A stretch of DNA of 64,000 bases, taken from positions 1-64,000 of the forward strand of contig WBMZ01010856.1 in assembly GCA_013400975.1 (NCBI GenBank). The letters run 5' to 3'. The translations under genes were made by a program, and so were the position numbers. This document shows positions 42,645 to 54,900 of this stretch, piece by piece (position 1 is the first letter of the stretch; every line of letters begins with the position of its first letter). The notes under the pieces were generated by a model. The model ran no database searches, was not told the origin of the DNA, and saw only the letters and a list, made by a program, of their open reading frames with translations. The stretch is from Atrichornis clamosus. Its lineage: Eukaryota; Chordata; Aves; Passeriformes; Menuridae.

Positions 42645-45139
42645 GCAGTATAATTATTTGCAAGGGTAGGATGCTCTTTCTTATTTCATTAACATAGCTT
42701 TTAAGTTTGCAAATGCCTACTTGAAGATTCCCACAAACAACTTGTACCTACAGTGGTGGGACAGAAGGCAAGAAGGAAATGCGGCAAATGCCCTGTGACT
42801 GCTGTCTTCAGAGGCATCAGCTGAGGATGCAGCCACATGCAGATCAAACATGAGCAGATATGAAGCCGTTGTCATGTCACTGACTCAGTTTGTGACTGAA
42901 CATGCTAAAATAAAGGGGAGGTTACAAAATACAAACTCTGGGTCTTGGATCCAAAGTGTAAACCTTTATTAAATGTTTATTTACTCATTTCTCTCAGCTT
43001 GCCAAGTGTAAGCATTGCAGAGGGGAGCAGAGAGCCCTTTAGCACCCCAGCACAGGGTGCTCCAGGCACTCCCTCCATGGGCCAGAGGTTTGGGTGCACG
43101 AGTGAGTGCTCTGACTCCAGCAGAGTTCAGTTTTGGGCTAGATTATGGTCTGTCACAGCACTGCCTCTTGCAGCCTCTTGTCTGGAGTGACCGGGCTGGT
43201 CTGTTTTCTCTGAAAGGCTTCTTTCATGCCAGCCTTGGCACTTGCTGAAGCATTAGGCTGCGGTGGGAGCAGGGCCAGCTGGAGCCCTGAGAAGCATCTT
43301 TCACCTGCTGCAGTGGTGTGCACACAGAACGGGATGTGGGGACCACAGAAAGAACACTGAACAGCCCCGGGGGACTTCTTTCTGTATCAGAAGACTTTCT
43401 GAACTCCGAGCTTCCGAGTTGCATGCAGCTCTCAGGCTGTGGGTGTGCCGTTGTGGGTGGATCTATTGTGCCAGGTATCTTCCATCTGTGAAGAAAGCTA
43501 AGGCAGTGGAGATTGCTAAAAGTCACCATTGCTGGGTATCCAGCAGCCTGACTGCCCCTTGGCTGTTTCATCCTACACGGCAAGGTAGGAGTTGCAGGTG
43601 GCCGCTGCATTCTCCTGCCTGTGTGTCTGTCCAGATCCTCATCTTCCACCCAGGTCCGTGCTGGTGGGGTTCCCTACCTGGAACCGATGCTGCTTGTGCT
43701 CAGGAGGCAAATCATGGCTGCAGAGTGACCCAGAACCTAAACCAGGTAGGCAGCTGAGGTACAAATGACTGCTGTAGTACACATGGTAGGCATGTACCAT
43801 TCCCAATTTGTTTCCCAGAGACCTGGTGGATTACGACATGGTTGGAGGTGAAGAATGTCCCCTCTGCTGTGTGAAACCCTGGTTTGTTCCTGAAACTATT
43901 CCTTCTTAATTTCAATATTGAGCAAAACTAGCCCCTGCATCCCAATTCTTTGCACCATCCTGCTAGTAAACAAGTGACAGCTCCTGGCAGCAGTTATCTC
44001 AGGTTTGAGGTACACATGTCCATCCCCATGATTTCTTCTTTCAGAGACAGTGATCTCTGAACAGCTCCCCGAGTCCATTGGTTTTGTCCTGACTCACTGG
44101 CCAGAATTCCCAGTATGGTTAATGGCAAAAATTAGATTTAGTAAATGAGACCTGGGATCAGGCTGCAAACCACATTTAAAACAAGCACAGAACTTGACTC
44201 TGGCAGCTGGCTATTTGTTGAATGTCTGTGCTTCCCTGACCCTAGAGAGTCCCAGACAAGCACCCAAGCGGCTCTGCCAAAACCTGCTCCTGTTTCATGT
44301 TGTTGCTGGTGAGCAGCAGCTCTGAGTACTGACACCTCGGTTTGCACAGTCTCTTTCCCCCTGGCACTGTTGCCTTAGTAATCCCTGTCCTGCCCTTGTC
44401 CCCCAGAGGGACATCCTAACTCCACCTCGCTGACTCACCTCGTGGCCTTTCGAGGCCAGGCTTCGAACACAGGCACAGCCAGCCCCTGGCTGGTGCTGAG
44501 GGCTGGGAATCATGCTACTCGTGATTTCTATTTACGTGTAAACAGCGTAATGCCACGTCACAGGACAAGTTTTTCCTGGCTATTTTAGATTTGGATGGTT
44601 TCTCGTTTTACCGAAAACACGGCTGACGTGCAGTGCCTAATTGTGAGCCAGAGGAACACGTGTGTGTCTCACTAGTGGGGTTTATGCCCAGGTGAGCAGA
44701 GCAGAAAGGCACCAGCATCCCCTTCCCTGGGCTGAGCATGGAACTGCTTTTGCCTTCAGATAAAACTCCACCGCAGCTAACCCTGCACTATGAAAAAAGG
44801 GCCCCTAACTCCCAGGGAAGTGGTTTGCTGCCTCTACCCCACACTTACTGGGTATATTATCAACCTTCTTTGCGTTTCTCACAGGAGTGAACTTCACTCA
44901 GTTTTAGTGCCAGCTGTGGTGTAGAATCCAGCCCTTTCTGCTGACAGTTTTTCCTTCCAAATGTCCTTAATAAGGGATGGGAGAAAACCACGGCAGTTTA
45001 CCTTCCAATCCAGCTCTCCCTTGAGAAATGAAGAGCAAATTAAAAACAAAAGCTTCAAAGTTAACTTGTATTAATAAAGAGAAATTATAATAATTTGGGA
45101 GAGAAAAGAATAAAAGAAGTCAGGAAGGTGAAAAAATGC

Positions 45140-45145
45140 TTTATT
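45140..45145 (-). promoter_or_regulatory. Possible minus-strand poly(A) signal
   Basis: TTTATT on the plus strand is AATAAA on the minus strand. It lies about 75 bases past the stop codon of the 115-codon minus frame in the CpG-rich patch. It is suggestive only because of this placement. Confidence 0.25.
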
Positions 45146-45169
45146 TTCCTTTTAAGTGATGATTTTGCA

Positions 45170-45510
45170 CCTGTGCCGGAGTGCTGTGCCGGGCCCGGGC
45201 TGCTCCCGCAGCACGTTCTATCCCAGGGCTCTCTCTAGCGGCCAGAAAGGAGAGGCTGAACGGCTGCTCAGCGAGGGACAGCGCCTGTCTGAGCACCCCG
45301 GGACACACCTGCACCCAGGGGCTGCGATTTGGGGTGCTGGCACCCCCCAGCACACGGCAGGGCAGCGCAGCCTCCCCTCTGGTGGATGTGCCTCCTCATC
45401 AGGCCGAAGGAGCACAGGCAGGTGCAGCCGATGGGTCCCGCCGGTGGGGTGTGAGAGACAGGAACCAAACCCGAGACGCACTCCTCGGCGGTGCTTTGGT
45501 CCTGCAAAGT
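45170..45510. other. Small orphan CpG-rich patch
   Basis: This patch is GC-rich, with roughly twenty CG dinucleotides by eye in about 340 bases, against a CpG-poor surrounding. Overlapping open frames run on both strands (plus 45156-45708, minus 45218-45565), as GC-rich DNA allows. No protein family is recognised. It could be a promoter or exon of an unannotated transcript, or a GC-rich repeat remnant. Confidence 0.5.
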
Positions 45511-47353
45511 CCTCAGGGCAAAACCAGTGCGAGTGGGCTGTACTGGATGAAGCCATCTGAATCACCTGCTGGGCTGGGCATCCCAGTACACAGCCGGGTG
45601 GGGTCAGTTGTTCCCTGCAGAGCTGTGTCAGACGGGTTACAGACAGATCTCAGCCTCAGAGCCGTCACTCTGCCCTGCTCCTTTCAGCACTCTGCAGCTG
45701 GGCACTGACAGCACAGAGGATTCCTCCTCCAGGTTGACCAGCAGTCTTTGAGGTCCTATATTTAAATAAAAAATTTTTAATATATCATTTGGCAGCATAG
45801 TTTGTAGTAGCCATTGGCACCTAAACTAATGACAGCTTGAAGGGTAGTATCTGGGCAATTTTCTTATTTACAGTATTGCACATCTGATATTTATTTAATG
45901 ATAGAAATTGTGTGGCAAAAACGTGGATTTTAATAATGTCAAATATGTGGCAAAGCCAAACACTTGAAAACTTAAGGAACAGCAGAATTGAAATAATAGA
46001 GGCCCCTTTGCCAATACACAGAGTAATCCAGGGAAGATCGGGGCAGTACTTTTCCCTGGACCTTTACCTCAGGCCCAGGACAAGTTCATTGCATGATGAG
46101 CTGTGAGCAGAGCTGCCATGACCTCAGACTTGGGGTGGCAGCCACAGGAATGCTGTTCACTAGCAATACAACACGTAGCTACTAGGACATTAAAGAAAAA
46201 AAGTTAGAGAAGTTTTAAAGCATTACATAAAGTCAAAACTCCCCAAAGAACAGGGAGTTCTGCTTGACAAACAACACAACGACCCACACCCAGCTCCAGC
46301 CAGGAGCCAGGGTCTCCACCACTTTCTGCTCTAAGCTCTTAATGCCCCAAAGCAAGTGACTCCTCCCTTTTATCACCTGCCCTTCCCAGCTTCTCTCCTG
46401 GGAACAGGCCTTTTCACACTTGGAAAGATGTTTTTTCCCCACCATTCTGATTAATTTAAACTTTTCTCTCCTTTTGTTATGTTTTAGTTTACTCTTTAGA
46501 GGATTAAAAATTGACTCTTACATGCTAAAATTAATTCCCATCTTACCTCCCCCATGTTTGTTGTAACTTTCGGTGTGAAATATTTCAGCCCGTGGTTCAG
46601 AGGTAGTAAATGGTTTTCATGGGCTTGCAGTGCTTTTAGTTGTGTGAAGGACAACTTTAGTTGTGTGAATCCCAGAGACAGCTGTGGCTGTTGCTTTGCA
46701 AAGAAACTTGCAGTGACTTTTGGGTGCACAGCCCCTCTTTAAAGCTGTTTTGGATACCCATGTGTCAAGCAACCCCTCTGAAAGCTTGTCCTGGCAGCCT
46801 CCCCTCCAAAGGGGACAGCTGTGGGTGGTTTCTGCAGTGCAGGAGGGCCAGGTGGGCTGTGGGCTGGTACAGAGCACTGCCCCAGGCCCTGCAGCCAAGC
46901 TGCTGCAGCAACCTCCTAGAAAGTATTTTAAATATCCTACTGAGACACCATGACCTGTGGAAAGGAGATGTTCTGTAGCAAAACTCCCACTTAGTGCTGT
47001 GAAAGACGGGAGAAAGCACTTAAGAAAGACTTCTTCTCGCTCACCCATTCCCTGTTTGCTGTGCATGAAGGCAGGAAAAGCATCACTGCCGTGCAGAACA
47101 CAAGGAAGTTCCCTTGCAGGAGTTATCCACATCCCACTGTGCTGGTGCTGTACAAACCTGAAACAGAAAAGCAATCCTCACCCCTCGTTGCTTGAGGTGC
47201 ACAGGTAAGGGAGAGGCAGTCTAGCTATAGGATAGCACCTCACTAACCCCAGGTTTTTCTGCTGTTCCAACCTCGTTTGTTGTCTTTAATGGCTCTTCAG
47301 GAGCACAGGGTACCTACGTACCTGAATCCTGGGGACTATTCCTGCATCTAGTC

Positions 47354-47388
47354 CTTCTTTCTTTCTTTCTTTCTTTTTTTTTTTTTTT
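47354..47388 (+). repeat. (CTTT)n / poly-T microsatellite
   Basis: Several CTTT units run into about 15 T residues in the intergenic region. Confidence 0.95.
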
Positions 47389-50300
47389 GGTGTCAGTCTT
47401 TATCCTTTACAGCTTAATTGGGTTCTGTGTTACTGAAAGCTGCTTACTACTTAAAGAGCATTGGAGAGTTGCACTGAAATATTTATGTCCAGTGCATTAC
47501 TTCATTAAGGAAATGATCTAAAATGAATGGAGATTGAATTATGCCCAAAATGCCCTATAAAACTGGATGCTAACTGATTACTTAATGGTTCTCCTGATAC
47601 GTGATGCATTAGAGGTCTCTGTTGCCTTTAATTTTTCATGGGCTGAGCTCGGTCTTGCAGCAACCCCAGTGTGTTGGTTAATGGCATTTCCTTGTAACTA
47701 AGCATTTTGTTCCTTTTTTCCCCTTGACATACATGGTATTTTCATGATATATGAATTGAAGTGTCAAAGTATGTTTTGTGCTTGGGAATGTATTTGTGGC
47801 CACCAAAGGGATTACTCCCGTTTCAGTTCTCGGAAGAGGACCTGTTCTTAAAATACTTCAGCAGGTCAGGAAGGTCCTTGAGATGTGTTTTGCCTTTAGC
47901 CAGGTACAGGTAACTGTCTGTACACCAGCTGTGGTAAGAGAATGGTTCTGTGGTTAAAACTGAAAGGGCTTAATTTGGTGCTAACCACTCAACAGCATGT
48001 TTGGACAGCAGAGAGCTTTTACCAAACCCCTCTTTTCAGGGCTTCTAGAAAGCTTGGTCTTCAGTAAGAGAATGAATTCTTCCAGCTGTGCTCAGCTAAT
48101 GCAAATAGCAATACAAACATTAAAGCGTGCAAAGGAACACTGTAGTAGGTCTTTCAGACACTGCTGTCCTTGTTTCCAAGCTTGTGATGCATATTCCTTT
48201 TACTTCCAGAGTCTTCCTTCTGTTTCATTCCCCGGGAAAGTCACTGTGTGCTTCCGTGATGGAGATGCTCCAGCCTGTGAGGACTGCACAGGGCTCAGAG
48301 TGAAGCTGGAGACAGCAGAGTCTGCAACAGTGAGCCGGGTCCTGGCAGGTCTGCCTTGCTTTTAACATTCCTGCAGCATCATTCCTGCTTCTCAAGGCCT
48401 GCAGGACCAGCCTGGACAAGCCTGGTTTTTCAGGACCTGTGCAGTGCCTGTTTCAATATGTGGGACACATCTAATCACCCACAGACAGTGCTGGCCTGGC
48501 CTTTTGCAGGGCAGAAGTTCTTTGAACCTTCATTTGTACAAAGGAAAATGCCCAGGATTTAACAAAAATGCCTTTTATAACAGAAGTTTCAGCTCTGTTT
48601 CTCTTTTGGCCTGTCCCTTAATCTGACTGTCTCACGCTCTAGGGAAATCTAATCCTTGCAAAGTTAATTTTGTTAATTGATGCTTATTGGATTATCTTTA
48701 AAATCAAATGAACTTTAGCTAGGTGAGCTGGAAATAAAGAACATGGAGGGACTTAAAGGAATTTCAATTCATTAGTATCCCTTTGCTAGTAAAAAGTAGC
48801 TCCTGAAGAGCCCAATTTCCTGAAACAATGGGGATCCCTCTACTGCGAGGGGCAGTTGTAGCAGGAAATGGGAGAGTTGGGGCCACTGTCCAGTTCGATG
48901 GAAGTGCAGAGTTGGCAGGGTTGAGGGTGCCAGTGGGAAGTGCCTGGTGCCCAGCCAGGTCTGTGAAACACATTGCCAGCAGCAGACCTCTCCCGGGATT
49001 TCAGAAGTATGATCAGTGTATTGACACACTCTGGACTATTCACCAGGAAATGCAGGGTGTGTGGGACGTGCCTGGCTCAGCCCCCACGGCTTGAGGAGAC
49101 CTAGGCACCCTCCAGGCAGCACCCTCTGCGCTGCCATAGCAGTTCTCTGCATCCGAAAAGTAGGTGGCTGGCAGGCTGAAAACGCGGGGTGTATTCTGCC
49201 TGCTCACTGAGATGCAAAGCCATGCCTCCACTGAGCCAGGAGAGTGTGCTGGCTACACAGCTTTGGTCTGATAAGACTCTGCTCTCCAGGCCCTGGTGCT
49301 CAAGCTGTGCTGCTCTTTGATGAGCTGAGCTCCTGGGACCAAAAGAAGTGATGCAAAAGGGACCCTTAGTTGTCCCTCAGAAAGAGGGGAGCCCTGGATC
49401 ACTCCTGCTTCTGCAGTGATTTGACAGTGTCATGGGATTAAATCCTGAAGTAGCCTCACTGTAGGAAGCCTAGGATGCATAATCCTGGGGCAGCCTCACC
49501 TCGAGCACGGGGATGGAGTTCCAAGGATCTTCTAGGAGCTGTGTCCCTCTGGATGATGACAAGTAGAGAGCCTGGGAGCCAAATGCAGCAGTCAGACAGC
49601 AAGCAACTGTGTGGATAAATAATCGGAGAGAGATGTAGGGGAATCAGGATTATTGTGGAGTGGGGCTTGGGGGAAAAGGCCACAAATGCAAAGGAAGGAA
49701 AAATAGCATTTTTATTGTGTTTTGCTTTGCCTTCCTGGCAAAAAGGGAATATCTTACTTAAAACACTCCCTGTCTCACAGTGCAATGAAAACCCAAAGCA
49801 AATCTTCTGACTCCTGACAGCTTGAGGTTTTTAACGCAGTAAATAAAGCAACATGTTTTCTCAAAGTCAAAAAAGGACCTGTAGTTGGTGACAAAAGTTA
49901 TTAATAAAATGTGTTCTCTTAGGCAGTGAATTCAGAGGTTGCCTCATCAGACAGTTATTACCAACCCAGCACCACCATTCCTGAGACAATTGAAATTTAG
50001 CCTCCTGACAAAAAATTGATTTTGAAGATTAATTGTCCCCTGTAGCACAGTTTTAGACCGATCTGAAACACAGAGAGGACAATTGTCCTTTGGGTTTAAT
50101 AGAGCTGTCTCTTTGATATCCACAGAGCTAGAGCAGCTATGTGCATTTCTGTCCTGACTTACAGACAGTAGGAGGAAGGCAGTTTCAGAAAGGTGCCACT
50201 GTCAGAAGAGGGAACACCCATGGGTGATGTCCATCCCAGCTGCACTCCCTCAGCCGGTGCTGGATTGAGGGCTACAGCAAGCAAACTTTGTATTTCAAAA

Positions 50301-51936
50301 CTGAAAATTCCTCATGCAGCTGTATTTGCAGCAATGTCAGTGCTGCATAGTCCGCACAGCTTTTAAACCTGAATTGGAAAGACAAAGCCAGCTGGAAAGA
50401 GTTTATCTGGATGTTATTTCCAAACGTGTATGGAAGGGCACTGCTGGGAGCCCAGGGGAGCTCTGTCTCCCCAGAGAGGACTTCTGAAGTGCAGCAAAAC
50501 AAGCTTTGCTCTGTCTAACACAGTTATTGTCTAGCTAATCTGGAGCTGTTGTTTTGGGCTGGGGAAACTCTTCTGTGTGGAAATTCTTTTGAGAGATGCC
50601 TTTTTCCTTGCCTGGCTTCCTGTGGTTTGAGCTGAAACTCTGTCAGTGCTCCTCTACCCTGTGAACCTACAACACTTGAGCTTTAGTGAAATTGGCCAGA
50701 GGCATCCTTGGTATTGCTGTGGGCACTCAACCAGAGAATCCACACTGGTGATGGCTGAAGGAAAATAGGCTTTGCATGTTCTGCTGCTCAGGAAGCAACC
50801 CATATTTGATTATGCCCAGTCAGGCAGCCAAATTTGAGTTGGGTATTAAACCTCCACAGGCAACAGTGGGAGAAGGAAAAGTGAAGATGTGTCTCGGGGG
50901 AAATTTGTCATGATTTATTGTTTCAGGACTGCAAGGGCTGCTGGTTCAAGTGGGTGCCTGAACTTCAGTGTGAGACATTAGTCTCGTGGCAGGTTTAATC
51001 CAGGTTTTCTGTAACAATCCCTGCCTGCATCCCATCACACAAGCTTTCCTTTTACAGTGGCAAAGTTACAGCAGCAGGAAGACTGAGAGCTGACCTAGCC
51101 GTGTCCTTGGAGACTCCTGGTGCACAGTTTCTTCTCTGCTCTGTGGCTGGAGCAAGATTTCTTCATGCCTTCAGCCTGGCCTCTCTAGTCACATGTCCAT
51201 AGTCTCTGTCCCAGGACTCTTCCTTGTTCTTCCTTCTAGGAAATTGAAAACTTGAAGAGTTATTTGTTCCAAGCAGGAAGGACTGATTGTGCATCTAATT
51301 AAGGTGGTTCCTGGGGAAGCTGCAGACCTGGAAGCGTGAGCACGCCCTCTGAGCATGCTGTCAGCTACCGTGCTGGGAATTGTTTGGGAGTGGGAAAGCA
51401 AAAGTCCCTTCTGGAATAGCACTGCAGAGAGCAGAGACGTTTGGGACTGTTCCCTGCCGAGGTGTTTAACAGTTGAAGCACAGGAAACCTGTAAGGTTGG
51501 CTTGCTAAAGGTGTAACTGTCCTTCAGCTCCTACACCTGCACACAACCCCTGTTCCATAATTCCCTACCCTCTTAGCTCCTCATATGAGAGAAACCCCCT
51601 CTGAATCAACTTATTCAATACAAGATTTAGTAAGTTGGTTCCCCAAAAGGTACTGGCAGGCTTCTGACAGCATTATCAGCTGGGGTGGTACCTACCAGCA
51701 CCTCTGGGGATCCCGGGCTTGCTGCCGAGGTCCCCAGCCACAGATCCTCATTATCAGAGGGGAAGGTGTAGAAAGGAGAAAGTGATGGGAGTTTTGGGCT
51801 AGGATTAGCTTTGAAATGTTTTTGGTCTTTTTTTCAGCTCTCTGAGGGAAAAATGTCTCCCCTCTCTTCTGTTCTGCTTTGTGTTGCTGATAACACCACA
51901 GCAGGGATTCAGGGGAAAAACAACATTAAACCCAAA

Positions 51937-51972
51937 CTACTACTACTACTACTACTAATAATAATAATAATA
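51937..51972 (+). repeat. Composite (CTA)n-(ATA)n microsatellite
   Basis: A run of about six CTA units changes directly into about six ATA units. Confidence 0.95.
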
Positions 51973-54900
51973 GCTGATTTACTTTATACAGGGAGAAGGA
52001 GAGAAAGGGCAGACTCCAAGAAATAAACGTGCACAGCCTATTTACTATGATCTCTCCCTTGCCTGAGCACAGTCCCCAGTGCTGTGGTCTCCTTTAGGAG
52101 ACTGTTGTGTTGAGGGGCTTTGTCACACACTCTGCAGGGGCAGCATCTGTGTGGACTGGTGGGTGTGTCCAATCTTCAGGGATCATCTAGTTTCTTTCCT
52201 GTTTGTATTTTTTGGGGCTTGTTTTAACTAGCCTTAGAATCAAAAGAGGGAAAGGAAGAATAAAATGAAATAAGGGTGAGCAAAGGCACGGAGAGAAAAC
52301 TCCTTGATGGGTTTTGAATGACCCAACTTTGCTTAAGCTCAGACATTCCACTCTCCTCCCAAACCTTCCTCAGCAAGTCTGTATTCTCAGAGTATGTGCA
52401 ACTGGATTCTTTGGCCACTTGATGTCTCTGTGGGTTGTGGAGAGCCACGGGTAAATGAATAGAGGTCACACTGGAGCTGTGTGAAAGCAGCAGTGGTGAT
52501 GGGCTTGCTCCTCAGAGATGAGCCTTCGATAGAGCACTGTGCCACTTCCCCTTCCCTGCTTGTTCCTGTTAATGAGCTTCAGATTTTCAAGCCAATTGGA
52601 AAGACAGGAAGATCTGGTTAGCCAGGTTCCGCAGGCAGCTGATGAGGCTCTGCACCCATCAGCACTGTAGCTATGGAACCTGCCACAGGAATTTGGCACA
52701 AGGGGTCTTGGCCAGCTCCAGCCCTGTCCGCCTCCCCTCAGAAACCAAGACGCCAGACTGCTGCAGTGTCTCCATACAGGGCAAGATGAGGCCTAGGAAA
52801 CATGAATCCTCACCACTGTCTGCTGGGCTCTTACACGGGGGAATTGCTGCCATAAACACAAACCCAGCTCTGTGTGGGGTTGGGCCATGAGGAGATCTGT
52901 GGCTTTGCAGGTGTGCCAGTCTGTCCTCTGTGACACTGACACAGACTGAGGATTCAGGTGGGACAAAAATGCTCCTTCCAGTCTGACACCATCACAGTCC
53001 AAAAATAGTATTTGCCACAAGTCTTTTGTTTATGCGTTATGAAAATCTAGATGCGCCTTTGCTGGAGCCAGACTGTAATATCTCTGTGCCTTCGATTGTG
53101 AGACATGGTTGGGCCTGAGACTGCTTTGGGCACAGTACAGATAAACTGAATGTGATTACAGCCACAGTTGCACATGGAAACTCCTCAGGAAAAGAAGTTT
53201 TGCATACTCATTCCTGCCCGTGGTCCTAAACCTCATCCTCCACAGCTGGAGGATCCAGCTTTCCTGTGTTAAATGCTGTGTATATGCACAGCTGGCTCTG
53301 CTTTCAAATCCTTCTAGTCCTAAAGAATTTGAAGCCTTTCTTCTGCAAAGCCAGATCCGCCTAGATACAGACTTTTCCTCATGGTGATTCAGCAGCACTG
53401 TTGCTGTTCCCTTGGAATGTACAGAACCCTTTTAGGTCCAAATAGAAGAAGTCCAGTGACCTTTTTTCCGACTCAATAAAAAGTTTTGCAGTGTTTTTTC
53501 TCAACAAGCAGTTCTAGCTCACTGTATGGGTTTTCAGTTTGGGCCATTGATAAAGCTTCTGCCTGTAGTGGATCCAACACTTTTCTCAGAGCCACTTCAG
53601 AGGGAGGAGAGATTTGTGTTGGAAAGATGGTGCCTGGAAAAGTGCTCATCTCCAGCAAAACAGCTTCCCTGAGCCACTTCCCAGCCCCAGGGCACTTCAG
53701 CAAAATTGCACACAGGGCTCACGCTACAATTTGCTGTTACTTGTGTGGGAAGATAAACTTGACACATCTCAATCTATCTGCTAAACTGCAATTTATGAGC
53801 TACAAATGGCTGAGTCTTAGAGGGGAATAACAGATTTGAACCAAAACTCTGCCGCTCTGTCCCTGGAGGCAGAGAGAGACCAGTCAAAAACTGCCTTGAG
53901 TGGAGCATATGGATTTGCAGAGGTGACAAACCCTCTCAGGAAGTGTCAGCAGTGCCATGGGCTCTGTACTGCAGATCAAAGCAGTTGGGGCTTAGAAGTG
54001 ATTGGCTTAAAGTGAGTGGCAAAGGCTTGACGAGGATGGTCTGGGAAATACAGAGAAACAGCAAAGGCTTCTGTGTTCACATCCTCTGTTCCTGTACAGT
54101 TCACATGAGAAAAGGGGGGAATTTGTTTATTAAACAGCTTTCTGTGACTTATTAATTCCATTCATCTGAGGATAGAGCAGCTCCCTCCAGAGTGCTTGTT
54201 ATTGCTTGCCTGGAAATCAGTCGGGGTCTGTCCATGAAATGAAGTTCTGGTTGAAACTCCTTGTTCAGTCAGTAATTTATGCAATTGCTATGAGACTGCT
54301 CAGATGGCTAAATGACTTCTATTAACATAACTTTAATTCTGTACTTTTAACAGAAATAATTTATGCTTCCTATTTCATCAGGACCTGATATTAGACTTCA
54401 AGTCCAACTTCTGGGGAGAGATCAAGGCTTTGTCTTTTCACCAGTGATTGCCTCAAGTTATCTTTGAGTCTTGAAGCTGCTTAAATTTTCTCAGTAGCCA
54501 GACTGGGAATATGGAACAGGTCTTGGCAGGTATCAGTTCCTAAAGCCTCTTATCTTTTCTCAGGGAAGTGTTTGTGGGACATAGTTACACAATTAATTAT
54601 GGTCAGATTGGCTTCCCCAAGAGGGTGATGGTGCTTGCAAACTTAATCCATGTTTCTAGCCAATGTTAGAGGTTTGGACTGCATTTATCTCCTGAAGAAT
54701 AAAGAAATTCAACTGATGTTTGCTGAAACAGCTACTCTAATAGTTGCTGTGGTCTCTCTCATTAAGTCTGATAGCTGTGATTTCTTGCAATAGCTGCACC
54801 AGCTGGTGCCCTGCCATGTCTCCATTTTTTCCCAGTTAGAAACTGAGCCAGTTCTCTATGGTAGATTAAGGCCTGCCAGTGGGATCTAGATAGGAAGAGA

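Larger units (their letters stand above)
36690..42665 (+). other. CCDC50: CCDC50 3' UTR (end inferred)
   Basis: About 6 kb with no sustained coding frame follows the stop codon. It ends at three clustered AATAAA signals, and the mammalian CCDC50 mRNA also has a multi-kilobase 3' UTR. An early AATAAA at 37809-37814 could give a short form. AT-rich stretches at about 38900-39070 and 40800-41120 are typical of 3' UTRs. A (TG)n tract lies at 42250-42271. The exact cleavage site is inferred from the last signal plus a downstream T-rich stretch; RNA evidence is not available to me. Confidence 0.72.

Noticed and set aside
46617..47174. 185-codon minus frame in the intergenic region
   Set aside because: No recognisable family, several overlapping frames on both strands, and ordinary composition.
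48211..48330. Possible orphan exon between 'acttccag' and 'acagtgagcc'
   Set aside because: Splice-like ends flank an open stretch, but the protein is unrecognised, there is no partner exon, and such pairs are common by chance.
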